Shown in pieces: positions 9,346-16,771 of a stretch of DNA of 64,000 bases. Source of the stretch: Microvirga sesbaniae (GTDB taxonomy: Bacteria > Pseudomonadota > Alphaproteobacteria > Rhizobiales > Beijerinckiaceae). The number at the start of each line of letters is the position of its first letter. Within the stretch, counting starts at the first letter, position 1. The translations under genes and the position numbers were made by a program. The stretch covers positions 321,490 through 385,489 of the forward strand of contig NZ_JAMXFJ010000002.1 in the NCBI RefSeq assembly GCF_025460805.1, read 5' to 3'. Under the pieces are notes generated by a model. It searched no databases and was not told the DNA's origin. It was given only the letters and a program-made list of their open reading frames with translations.

Positions 9346-10083
9346 CTACTCGGCGGCCGTCATGATCCCGTCGTTCGCTGCGAAATCCATATGCTGTTGG
9401 GCCCACATCGCTGCCTGGGTGCGATTAGCTGCCTTGATCTTCCGCAGGATGCCTTTGAGGTGAACTTTGACCGTGGCTTCAGCCACTCCAAGCTCTCGTG
9501 CAATGTGCTTGTTTGAGGCGCCCAGGGTCAGGTGGCTCAGGATCTGGGTTTCCCGTCCTGAAAGTCTGCCGGCTATCCCATTGACCGCAGGACCGATGAC
9601 CACGGCACCATCCGGGCGGGCCTGACGCTGGCGAATAGCATCATCCCACAGGTTGAGCGCCAATGCTGGTGCGATGAAGGCTTCGCCCAGCATGACGAGC
9701 TCGAACGCCTTGATCAGGGCCTCACGCTTCATCCCCGTTGAGCAAAGCCCATCCAAGCCTGCTTGGAAGGATTGGACCATGGCTGCGGGTTCCATGCTCT
9801 CAGTCAGGAGAACCACGCGAGCCGAAGGCCATTGCGCTTTACACTGCTCAATGGTCTTACTCAAATCATCAGTCGCCAGGCTGCTGTAGATAAGGCAGAG
9901 GACAGGCACTTCTGGTGACTGTTCGGGCTTCTCGCCCGATACAATGAAATGCGTCCCTGAGAGCATGTGGCTGACGCCACTGCGGATGAGCGCATTCTGG
10001 CAAACCAGAACAGTCGTCACAACGGCAGGTGCATTCTGAGCAATCGAGGGGATCCGCTCATTGTAGACGACGTCGTGGTTCAT
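9346..10083 (-). CDS. NarL/FixJ-family transcriptional regulator with a degenerate receiver
   Basis: A 245-residue protein with an N-terminal receiver-like domain (about 20-140) and a C-terminal LuxR-type helix-turn-helix (LSGRETQILSHLTLGASNKHIARELGV, split as LSGRETQILSHL and ASNKHIARELGV) that should bind DNA. The receiver lacks the usual acidic pair (VLVCQNALIRSGV), and the phospho-acceptor Asp is replaced in VLCLIYSSLA, so it is probably not controlled by a histidine kinase. I chose ATG 10083 over the longer frame to 10200 because the extension is unlike the family and AGGGG lies upstream. It is the best-preserved gene of the island. Confidence 0.85.
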   Translation of the reverse strand: MNHDVVYNERIPSIAQNAPAVVTTVLVCQNALIRSGVSHMLSGTHFIVSGEKPEQSPEVPVLCLIYSSLATDDLSKTIEQCKAQWPSARVVLLTESMEPAAMVQSFQAGLDGLCSTGMKREALIKAFELVMLGEAFIAPALALNLWDDAIRQRQARPDGAVVIGPAVNGIAGRLSGRETQILSHLTLGASNKHIARELGVAEATVKVHLKGILRKIKAANRTQAAMWAQQHMDFAANDGIMTAAE

Positions 10084-10356
10084 GATTGTGTAGCCCCTAT
10101 TGATGTTCAGCAATTTGCATCCGAGAGGACCCGTGCTGGCCATCAGCACTCGCTTAGAGGAGCCTTGATGGATAGGAGCATCAACCCAAGATGGGCCCAT
10201 GTGAGCTGGACCTTGCAGCCCTTAACGGCTGGTCAATGCGATGGTTCCTTCGCCGAGGCTACCACTAGAGAGGTACTTCTCTGCCTGTCACAAGCTTGGC
10301 GATAAAGCGCCGATTGAACACGGCAGGACTCGAACCGGCACGTGAAGCTCTACTGG

Positions 10357-10512
10357 ATGAAAACCTCCGAAGAGTTCCCGCATGGCATTTGGCCGGAAAC
10401 ACAATTCACCTGCTGTGATGAGAACAGGCCGGAGCGGGACAGCGACGGTCGCCGGCGCGCCTATATCGGCAACGTTCATCAAGAGCCCCATGGGCGACAG
10501 GCCAGCATGTAG
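10357..10512 (+). CDS. Small hypothetical protein (uncertain)
   Basis: A 51-residue frame beginning MKTSEEFPHGIWPETQFTCC; a GTG at 10342 would add five residues. Composition is protein-like with two adjacent cysteines. It is followed after 12 nt by another small frame on the same strand, suggesting a two-gene unit. There is no clear ribosome binding site and no recognised family. Confidence 0.3.
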   Translation: MKTSEEFPHGIWPETQFTCCDENRPERDSDGRRRAYIGNVHQEPHGRQASM

Positions 10513-10524
10513 GGATGGAGTGTG

Positions 10525-10650
10525 ATGGCCACATTCGCCGCACCCAAGAACCCCGCCCCTCTTCTGGCGAGAGCCGAGGAGGAAAGATCCAGGCGTCAGG
10601 TCGTGCAAACCTATGAGAGGATGCTGCGGTTCTATGGTCGCGCAGTCTAG
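10525..10650 (+). CDS. Very small basic protein
   Basis: 41 residues, MATFAAPKNPAPLLARAEEE followed by a basic helix ending RMLRFYGRAV. GGAG lies just upstream of the ATG. The helical, Arg-rich C-terminal half resembles the many small basic proteins of this order, but no specific family is recognised. Confidence 0.4.
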   Translation: MATFAAPKNPAPLLARAEEERSRRQVVQTYERMLRFYGRAV

Positions 10651-10783
10651 ATATTACAGCCATGACACGATGAGGCGATGAGCCCCCGGGGTCACCGGAA
10701 GAGTTCGGCTGTCCGCTGACAGTTTCTTGGACCGTCTGCGAGGTCCGCCTGAGGCTTTCCTGATGCACCAAGCGCCAACGCTG

Positions 10784-10898
10784 AAGCATCGGACCCAAAA
10801 GTGGACTTGCACTTTTGGGATCCATCCGATGCTTTCCTCTTGAATGAGAGCATCGGTCAGAACGGAAAACCGGATCCACTTTTCCGTCCGATGCTCTG
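10784..10898. repeat. Composite palindromic repeat (REP/BIME-like)
   Basis: Two adjacent palindromes with arms AAGCATCGG/CCGATGCTTT and GAGCATCGG/CCGATGCTC, joined by a linker that is the reverse complement of the one in copies at 33325, 53569 and 56587. The inner arms carry CCCAAAAGTGGA and TCCACTTTTCC. It lies in a gene-poor part of the island (10651-11060), where nothing else is seen. Confidence 0.85.
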
Positions 10899-11060
10899 GT
10901 GCCTTCCATGCTGATCGAACCGAAACTTGCTCATGGCCTGAAGATGGGACGATTGGTCCAAGGCCGCCGTGAACTGTGTTACAGGTTGCTGCTGTTCCAT
11001 AAGGACGTTGTGGGAAGGAGCGTCCGAAGCTTGGCGTAGCAGTCACCTTGGGCAACGGAA

Positions 11061-11300
11061 TTAAGGCTTCCGCCTAAACCAGTTGCGGATCACCGCAACA
11101 GCCGCGAGCCCGAGTGTTCCGCTCGTGACGAAGAGAATCATTTGCCTTAGAACATGTGTGAGAAGATCACCTTCATGATAGGGCCTCCAGAAGGCGTGAT
11201 CGTATCCGTGAACGATCGTCACGATGACGCCGAGCACCGCGCCATAGAACGCGAAACGTTTCGTATCCCAGGGTTTCACCGATTGAGGTTGCTTGCTCAT
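11061..11300 (-). CDS. Small membrane protein
   Basis: 79 residues with two predicted membrane helices (about 17-34 and 50-68), a short charged N terminus, and a basic C terminus NWFRRKP that should stay in the cytoplasm. No family recognised. It is one of three small membrane proteins within 1 kb in the right half of the island. Confidence 0.6.
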   Translation of the reverse strand: MSKQPQSVKPWDTKRFAFYGAVLGVIVTIVHGYDHAFWRPYHEGDLLTHVLRQMILFVTSGTLGLAAVAVIRNWFRRKP

Positions 11301-11533
11301 TCCGCGTTACTACAGCCCCGTTTGCACCAACGATAGGCTCGAGCTTATTTCTGCTCCGGGCCCCGCTTTGATCACGCCGTACGCGAGGTGTCCGGTGCCG
11401 GCATCTTGACGCGGCCAAGGTTAAATTTCGGTAGCAGCAGGTGCATTACATATCGAGCATCGTCGGAAATTCTGGACTATCTTCGCTCGCGCCTGCCAGA
11501 CTGATAAAGCTAGGCAAGCTCGGGGATGAACCC

Positions 11534-11695
11534 ATGCCAGATGAGCACGATGCCTTATTTGGAAACGTGAGAAGGACCCGCATCATCCTGCTCCTCCTCG
11601 CGCTTCTGTGCGTGGGTGTCCTGGCTTTGCTCGCCGGATACCTCTTCTTCAATTTGTTCTTTGAACCGTACAGCCCTGGCCGTTTCCTGTGGTAG
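11534..11695 (+). CDS. Small single-pass membrane protein
   Basis: 53 residues, MPDEHDALFGNVRRTRIILL and one strong hydrophobic helix, ending FFEPYSPGRFLW. I chose the ATG at 11534, which has CGGGGA upstream, rather than the in-frame ATG at 11441, whose extra 31 residues look less natural. Function unknown. Confidence 0.5.
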   Translation: MPDEHDALFGNVRRTRIILLLLALLCVGVLALLAGYLFFNLFFEPYSPGRFLW

Positions 11696-11867
11696 CCCTC
11701 TCCTCCTCGCGAACCTTTGAGAGGTCGCGCCTCACGACGCTGTTCTCTCCTCGTCAAAATGGGTGTTACGGGGCTTCCATGGGCAGATTTCCTCACTAGC
11801 TTTTGGGAAAAGAAGCCATTGCATGGCTGCAAGGACAAGCTTCGTGTAAACAATTACACAAGGTAGA

Positions 11868-12032
11868 ATGAGTGACCTTGATCGTGAAGTGCGTGAGAAG
11901 CTGCAAAGGCTGGAGAGCATCGAGGCCCGGCTGACGCATCACGAAAAGACCACCCGCCTTGGCTTGATCTGGCTGACCGTCCTGGCCTTCGCAGTGCTCG
12001 TCCTCTTGGGCTACTACATCATCCACCTCTAA
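11868..12032 (+). CDS. Small coiled-coil/membrane protein
   Basis: 54 residues: a charged helical N-terminal half (MSDLDREVREKLQRLESIEA) and one C-terminal membrane helix ending LLGYYIIHL. The layout recalls phage accessory lysis or spanin-like small proteins, but this is only a resemblance. AGGTAG precedes the ATG. Its TAA stop lies within the first bases of a palindromic repeat. Confidence 0.6.
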   Translation: MSDLDREVREKLQRLESIEARLTHHEKTTRLGLIWLTVLAFAVLVLLGYYIIHL

Positions 12033-12139
12033 AGCTTCGGACGTGAGAAGTGGACACCACTTTTGGGATTGATCCGAGGCTCCCTGTCTTGACCGGCGCA
12101 TCGGATGAGGCGGCCCTCTGGGTGCGTCCGATGCGCTAG
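12030..12139. repeat. Composite palindromic repeat, left of the IS630 fragment
   Basis: Begins TAAAGCTTCGGACG and ends CCGATGCGCTAG. One palindrome carries AGTGGACACCACTTTTGGG, the second has GCGCATCGG/CCGATGCGC arms. Its outer end forms the TAA stop of the preceding small gene, and its inner CTAG directly abuts the transposase fragment. Confidence 0.85.
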
Positions 12140-12373
12140 GCGCCCACGGTACTCGCGCAGCAGTGCGTCATTATCTTCGATCACGAGCTGACGTAGCACC
12201 TCGAGAACCGCCGCATCAGGCGCGAGGGCACGCCGGCCTTCCTCGCGCTCCTGGCGGTGCCAGTTCAACACGGTGCCCGGGCAAACCTGGAAGCGGCGGC
12301 CGATCGCGACCTGAGGAAGGTCGTCGCGTTTGAAGGCGCCCAGAACGCGCTCACGCAAATCAGCGGAATAGGG
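12140..12373 (-). pseudogene. IS630-family transposase, N-terminal fragment
   Basis: Reading from 12373 gives PYSADLRERVLGAFKRDDLP and a helix-turn-helix ending in GTVLNWHRQE, the usual N-terminal pattern of IS630-type transposases. Only 78 codons survive: the start codon and the DDE catalytic part are absent. Both sides stop exactly at the CTAG ends of two palindromic repeats (12136-12139 and 12374-12377). Confidence 0.6.
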
Positions 12374-12491
12374 CTAGCGCATCGTGCAGAAAAGTGGACC
12401 CGGTTTTCTGCCCCGAGCGATGCGCCGCTTAAGGAAGTGAGCATCGGATGGATCCCAAAAGTGCAAGTCCACTTTTGGGTCCGATGCTTTA
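12374..12491. repeat. Composite palindromic repeat, right of the IS630 fragment
   Basis: Starts CTAGCGCATCGTGCAGAAAA and contains an A-type palindrome (AAAGTGGACCCGGTTTT core), a short linker, then a B-type palindrome GAGCATCGG…CCGATGCTTTA with the CCCAAAAGTG core. Confidence 0.85.
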
Positions 12492-12571
12492 GGAGATGGC
12501 TCGCCTCCGGGGCCATATCCCAATCAGCGCACAGATCCCTCGGATGGATTCAAGCCCAGATCGAAAACGCT

Positions 12572-12925
12572 CTAGCTCACGTTGGCAGAGGTCTTCGGCT
12601 CAGCAGAACCTGCAGCATCTTGAGATTGAGACTTCTTTGATTTTTGGCCCCGTGTCACAACCGGCGCCGCCTCCGGAGCATCCGTGGTATCCACCGGACC
12701 GGCTTCGGTCATCGTCTTGCCCCTTCGTGCTTCCTCGGGGCCGCCACCTTCCCTCCGGAGGCGATTCAAACCCTTCTGAACCGACTTCAGGAAGACCTCA
12801 GCGGCGGATCCAGCTTCTTGGATGACAACCAGTTTCGTCAGCGTGCGTTCGAGCTTGTCGCCTCGCCTGATAGCCTTGGCAGTCAGCACCAACTCATCAC
12901 CGAAGATCTTCGACTTCTTGGCCAT
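12572..12925 (-). CDS. Small basic hypothetical protein
   Basis: 117 residues. The N-terminal 60 residues (MAKKSKIFGDELVLTAKAIR) form a compact, basic, helix-rich part. The C-terminal half is low-complexity, rich in Pro, Ala, Glu and Lys. No recognised family. The protein-like N terminus makes it a plausible surviving island gene. Confidence 0.6.
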   Translation of the reverse strand: MAKKSKIFGDELVLTAKAIRRGDKLERTLTKLVVIQEAGSAAEVFLKSVQKGLNRLRREGGGPEEARRGKTMTEAGPVDTTDAPEAAPVVTRGQKSKKSQSQDAAGSAEPKTSANVS

Positions 12926-13026
12926 AGAGCATCCTCATCATGTTAGCGGCGCACTCGCTAGCAGGCAGAGCCTCACAGGAAAAGTGAAGTTTCGATGACA
13001 GTTTGATGACACTCTGTGTCTTGGGT

Positions 13027-13311
13027 TCACCGGTGTCGGCCTCTCTCCCGATCCTGAGCATCGAGCGCTCCTGTTAGCCGCTCCTTGGCCGCGCTGGCGT
13101 CGCAGATCGCATCGGCGAGCCGGTTGATCGAAGCGTTCAGCTGGGTCATGGCCGCCGTGTCGGCAAACACGGTCGCCCCTACAGAGACGGTCGTCTCCGG
13201 GGGTGAGATCCTCTTGGCTGCGTCCCCTGCCCTGCTTCCCCTCCAGGCCGCCAGCAGCGCAATGATCAGCGTTCCGCCGGCCACAGCATCAGCGACGATC
13301 ATACCGAGCAT
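13027..13311 (-). CDS. Small membrane/coiled-coil protein
   Basis: I place the start at ATG 13311, giving 94 residues: one membrane helix (MLGMIVADAVAGGTLIIALL), a linker, and a helix with a heptad-like pattern (LNASINRLADAICDASAAKE). A longer frame to 13497 adds 62 residues of doubtful composition. Possibly a remnant of a phage small membrane protein. No family recognised. Confidence 0.4.
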   Translation of the reverse strand: MLGMIVADAVAGGTLIIALLAAWRGSRAGDAAKRISPPETTVSVGATVFADTAAMTQLNASINRLADAICDASAAKERLTGALDAQDRERGRHR

Positions 13312-13502
13312 CAAAGCAAGCTCTGAGGATGGAGAAGACCCCGGCAACAGCGAGCAGGCCGTAAACAACCGTCCCCGTTGATGCCACCCCATTGCAGAAG
13401 AATCTGTCCTTGGCCACGAGCCGGGCGACCTGAGCTCAGGACACTGCGCCGAAGAGCGATCCGAACATCCGATTTTTCTGATTTGAGGGGCCCCCAAAAA
13501 GA

Positions 13503-13547
13503 ACTCTTAATCAGCGGGTCCAAGGTTCGATTGCTTGCACACTCACC
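13503..13547 (+). repeat. attR-like imperfect copy of the tRNA-Lys 3' half
   Basis: Matches 6366-6410 at 42 of 45 positions. The first 28 bases, ACTCTTAATCAGCGGGTCCA and onward, are identical. Three substitutions fall in the T arm and acceptor strand, breaking pairing, so it is a relic and not a functional tRNA. It ends within 200 bp of leuA. Confidence 0.8.
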
Positions 13548-13701
13548 GATCTCTTCAAGACCAACAATCGCGGCACGGTCCGCTGGGTCGTATCCGTCGA
13601 TGTTGCGGACAAGCGCGACGGATCATGCCACAATCGCATCGATACGATGAACCACTCTCAGTCCGCCGAGGGTTGCGCGCGCCATCGCTGATGGGAGCAG
13701 G

Positions 13702-13731
13702 CGCGCATTCCGGCTCGAGCCGGAATGCGCG
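13702..13731 (-). terminator. Perfect 30-bp palindrome after leuA
   Basis: CGCGCATTCCGGCTC and its exact reverse complement meet at a CTCGAG centre, starting 15 bp beyond the leuA stop. It would form a very stable hairpin in the transcript. No U-tract follows, so it is either a non-canonical terminator or a stabilising 3' structure. Confidence 0.5.
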
Positions 13732-13745
13732 ACAGCGAGGCAATG

Positions 13746-15311
13746 TTACTCTGCCGCGTGCTGGGCGTGCAGGCGCGCGCCGCGGCTCATGAGCTTGTTG
13801 AGCGCGCCCAGATAGGCCTGGGCCGAGGCGACCAGGGTGTCCGGATCGGCCGCGCGGGAGGTCACGCTGCGGTTGTCGGCCGAGAGACGGACCGAGACCT
13901 CGGCCTGGGCGTCCGTTCCCTCGGTCACCGCATGCACCTGGTAGAGCTCCAGCACCGCTTCGTGAGGCACCAGGGCCTTGATGGCGTTGAAGGTGGCATC
14001 CACGGGACCATTGCCCTCCTGCTCCTCGATGACGACCCGGTCGTCCACCTGGAGACGCATGGTGGCGCGCTGCGGTCCGCGGGTGCCGGCCACAATGTGG
14101 AGCGAGACCAGCTTGATGCGGTCATGGGCCATGGCGATGTTCTGATCGACCAGGGCCTCGATGTCCTCGTCATAGACGTGCTTCTTGCGGTCCGCGAGTT
14201 CCTTGAACCGCTCGAACGCGTCCTGGAACTGGTTGTCGGACAGGCTGTAGCCCAGTTCCTCCAGCTTGTTGCGGAAGGCCGCCCGACCCGAATGCTTGCC
14301 CATGATCAGGGAGGTCTTGGACACGCCGACGCTCTCGGGCGTCATGATCTCGTAGGTCTGGGCATTCTTGAGCATGCCGTCCTGGTGGATGCCGCTCTCA
14401 TGGGCGAAGGCGTTTCGGCCCACGATCGCCTTGTTGTACTGCACCGGGAAGGACGTTGCGGCCGATGCCAGCTTCGAGGCGCGGGTCAGCATCGTGCTCT
14501 CGATGCCCGTCTCGTAGGGCAGCACGTCGCCACGGGTCTTGATCGCCATGACGACCTCCTCAAGGGCCGCATTGCCGGCGCGCTCGCCGATGCCGTTGAG
14601 GGTGCATTCGATCTGCCGGGCGCCGCCCTCCAGCGCCGCCAGGGAATTGGCCACGGCCAGGCCCAGGTCGTTGTGGCAATGGGCCGAGAAGATGGCCTTG
14701 TCCGCATTGGGCACGCGCTCACGCACGGCCCGGAACATGGCCCGGTACTCGTCCGGCGTCGCATAGCCCACCGTATCGGGCAGGTTGATGGTGGTGGCGC
14801 CGGCCTTGATGGCCGCTTCCACGCAGCGGCACAGATAGTCGATGGGCGTGCGGGTGGCGTCCATGGCCGACCACTCGATGTCCTCGATCAGGTTGCGCGC
14901 CTGGGTCACCGTCTTGGTGATGATTTCCAGGACCTCCTCCTCCGACTTGCGCATCTGGTGCGCCAGATGGATCGGCGAGGTGGACACGAACGTGTGGATC
15001 CGCGGACGGGCCGCATGGCGCACCGCCTCGCCGGCGCGGGCGATGTCGGCCGAGATGGCCCGGGCGAGCCCCGCGACGGTGGCGCGCTTCACCTGCTTGG
15101 CGATGAGGGAGACGGCCTCGAAGTCGCCGTTGGACGCGATGGGGAACCCCGCCTCGATGATATCGACCCCCATGGTGTCGAGCAGTTCCGCAACCTCGAG
15201 CTTCTCCTCCAGGGTCATGGTCGCACCGGGGCATTGCTCGCCGTCGCGCAGGGTCGTGTCGAAGATCAGAACGCGGTCCTTGGAGGAGCCGGATACGGAA
15301 GCGGTCATCAT
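13746..15311 (-). CDS. leuA: 2-Isopropylmalate synthase
   Basis: Catalyses the first committed step of leucine synthesis: acetyl-CoA plus 2-oxoisovalerate to 2-isopropylmalate. The 521-residue protein begins the catalytic TIM barrel with [15 protein letters not shown] and carries the metal-binding HCHNDLG and the NGIGERAGN segment. The C-terminal part from about residue 390 is the LeuA regulatory dimer domain that binds leucine. The first of two adjacent ATGs at 15311 has GAAGGA 5 nt upstream. Expression is probably controlled by attenuation at the leader just upstream, with leucine feedback at the enzyme. Confidence 0.97.
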   Translation of the reverse strand: MMTASVSGSSKDRVLIFDTTLRDGEQCPGATMTLEEKLEVAELLDTMGVDIIEAGFPIASNGDFEAVSLIAKQVKRATVAGLARAISADIARAGEAVRHAARPRIHTFVSTSPIHLAHQMRKSEEEVLEIITKTVTQARNLIEDIEWSAMDATRTPIDYLCRCVEAAIKAGATTINLPDTVGYATPDEYRAMFRAVRERVPNADKAIFSAHCHNDLGLAVANSLAALEGGARQIECTLNGIGERAGNAALEEVVMAIKTRGDVLPYETGIESTMLTRASKLASAATSFPVQYNKAIVGRNAFAHESGIHQDGMLKNAQTYEIMTPESVGVSKTSLIMGKHSGRAAFRNKLEELGYSLSDNQFQDAFERFKELADRKKHVYDEDIEALVDQNIAMAHDRIKLVSLHIVAGTRGPQRATMRLQVDDRVVIEEQEGNGPVDATFNAIKALVPHEAVLELYQVHAVTEGTDAQAEVSVRLSADNRSVTSRAADPDTLVASAQAYLGALNKLMSRGARLHAQHAAE

Positions 15312-15385
15312 GTCAGTCCTTCTCGGAGGGAGCGAGGCCTTGCAGGGGGCCTTCAGCGCTCAAGGTTGTTTCTGCTGGTCCAGAA

Positions 15386-15428
15386 CCCCTGAGAGCCCAG
15401 GCGGCGACGCCCAGCCGACCCTCAGGGG
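15386..15428 (-). promoter_or_regulatory. leuA attenuator hairpin
   Basis: In the leuA leader RNA, CCCCTGAG (15428-15421) can pair with CTCAGGGG (15393-15386), with further GC pairing inside. The 5' arm overlaps the leader peptide's stop codon, so a ribosome that has or has not stalled on the leucine codons would decide whether it forms. There is no strong U-run after it, so the exact termination mechanism is uncertain. Confidence 0.65.
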
Positions 15429-15490
15429 CAGCTAAGGAGAAGGAGGCCAAGAAGACGCGCACGATCGGCCGCTGGGGCGGGTCCGTTCAT
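15422..15490 (-). CDS. leuA leader peptide
   Basis: A 22-codon frame from ATG 15490 to TGA 15422, ending …RARLLGLLLLSCP. Six of seven consecutive codons are leucine (CTT CTT GGC CTC CTT CTC CTT). It lies 110 nt upstream of leuA and runs into the hairpin at 15386-15428. This is the classical arrangement of a ribosome-mediated leucine attenuator. The start has only a weak ribosome binding site. Confidence 0.8.
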   Translation of the reverse strand: MNGPAPAADRARLLGLLLLSCP

Positions 15491-15743
15491 CCATGCGCTG
15501 GGGGAGCCGATGATCATCGCTGCCCAAATCCTCCTCGGCCGCGGACGTGAAGCCGCGAACAACGGGCTTGTTTGTAATGGGGCTTCGCCTGGATGGCAAG
15601 TCGTTGAAACAAACGAAAAGACAAAGCCCGACTAACGGATGGGTTATGACGTCTGGCGCGGGAGGGCTGGTTCATGGCCAAAATGCCCTAGATCCGGGAA
15701 GCTTGGCTTTGTCCCCGGCTCTCGACGGTATAGGAGTCCTTCC

Positions 15744-16067
15744 ATGAGAACAGCAATCCACGTCCTCTCTCTCACCGGTTTGCTCGCGCTGGCCGCCTGC
15801 AACCAGACGGCCTCGCCCCCTGGTCCGGAGAGCGCCAGCGCAACGCCGGCGGGCTTCCGCATGCCGCAGGGATCGGGCTGCACGGGCGAGATCGACCGCT
15901 ACCGGGCCGTCATGAGCAACGATCTTGCCATGGGGCACGTCAACCAGTCGGTTTACAACCAAGTGGACCGGGAGCTCCGCCAAGCGGAATCCGCCTGTGC
16001 CGGCGGGCGTGACGCGGAAGCCGTCCGTCTGGTCCATGCCACGAAGGCCCGTCACGGCTATCTTTGA
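15744..16067 (+). CDS. Small lipoprotein of unknown function
   Basis: 107 residues with a lipoprotein signal peptide: MRTAIHVLSLTGLLALAAC, with the lipidated Cys in the LAAC box. The mature part is Pro/Ser-rich, then a helical domain containing two further cysteines (SGCTGEIDRYRAVM and AESACAGG) that could form a disulfide. I chose ATG 15744 because AGGAG lies 8 nt upstream; the longer frame from 15639 is not plausible. The last 10 bases overlap the convergent Nudix gene. Confidence 0.8.
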   Translation: MRTAIHVLSLTGLLALAACNQTASPPGPESASATPAGFRMPQGSGCTGEIDRYRAVMSNDLAMGHVNQSVYNQVDRELRQAESACAGGRDAEAVRLVHATKARHGYL

Positions 16068-16771
16068 TCGAACACCCAGCCGAAGAAGGATTGCAGGAAC
16101 AGCGGCATCCGTTCCGGATCGATATCCGCCTGCCCGCGCACGATGCGCACGTCCTGCAGTTCCGGCTCGGGCTGGGCCGCGATGTTCGCTCGGATCCTCG
16201 CGGCGCCCTCCTCGGCGGTGACCGGCAGCGTCACCATCCGCAGGAGAGCGATGGTCGGCCAGCGCTGGACGATGATCCACTCATCGTCCACGTGGTAATC
16301 GCCCTCGGTGAGGCCCGTTTCCTCGGCCAGTTCGCGCGTGAGGCTGGTGGCGAGATCGACCGTGCCGTCAGGCCTCAGGTCGGATCGATCGGGCGTGCCG
16401 GCCGCGAAATAGACGCGACCCGCATTGGTGGTGCCGTTCCCCATCACCCCGCAGATGAAGGCCCCGTCGGAGCCGCGCAGCGCTCCCATGGCGAAGCCGT
16501 TGGCGATGGCAGGGTCCGGATAACCCTTGTCGATCCAGGCGACGAAATCGGCGTAGTCGACTTCGAAATAGATGTTCCGGCACAGGTCCCGCTCGAACTG
16601 GACATCCTGGAGCAGCAGCACCCGCCCGTTGAACATCTGCGGCTTGCCCTGGGTGCGCCGCCTCCAGTTCTCCGCGACAAAGTCCCGGTTATGCTCGGGC
16701 CACGCCCAATCGAACGGTCGGCAGACCGCCTCGACACGGGAGACGCGCCGGATCTGTGGCTCCCGGTTCAC
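16058..16771 (-). CDS. Nudix hydrolase family protein
   Basis: 237 residues from a GTG at 16771 that overlaps the PhzF stop (GTGA), suggesting coupled translation. The second half carries a Nudix-like helix ending TRELAEETGL; the REx2EExGL core is intact, but the usual upstream Glu of the box is a Thr, so the box is imperfect. The N-terminal ~110 residues (FNGRVLLLQDVQFERDLCRN) are typical of the larger, less characterised Nudix relatives. Substrate unknown. Confidence 0.8.
   Translation of the reverse strand: MNREPQIRRVSRVEAVCRPFDWAWPEHNRDFVAENWRRRTQGKPQMFNGRVLLLQDVQFERDLCRNIYFEVDYADFVAWIDKGYPDPAIANGFAMGALRGSDGAFICGVMGNGTTNAGRVYFAAGTPDRSDLRPDGTVDLATSLTRELAEETGLTEGDYHVDDEWIIVQRWPTIALLRMVTLPVTAEEGAARIRANIAAQPEPELQDVRIVRGQADIDPERMPLFLQSFFGWVFDQR

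Larger units (their letters stand above)
6412..13547. mobile_element. Decayed genomic island / prophage remnant in tRNA-Lys
   Basis: About 7.1 kb between tRNA-Lys and the imperfect copy of its 3' half. Coding density is low, gene fragments and frameshifts are frequent, and several pieces look phage-derived (GH19 endolysin, repetitive structural protein). No integrase, excisionase or replication gene was found on either strand, so the element appears immobile. The flanks (YdeP oxidoreductase on the left, leuA on the right) are ordinary core genes. The island also contains three palindromic-repeat clusters of the family found genome-wide, so it has been resident for some time. Confidence 0.75.

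Noticed and set aside
10406..11055. Two overlapping minus-strand frames (167 and 133 codons)
   Set aside because: They translate through a palindromic repeat in two frames and show no protein-like pattern.
13503..13547. A second tRNA-Lys gene
   Set aside because: Only the 3' half is present and substitutions break the T stem; it is an attachment-site relic.
13725..15392. Plus-strand frame of 555 codons opposite leuA
   Set aside because: Shadow of leuA caused by high GC at third positions; no recognisable protein pattern.
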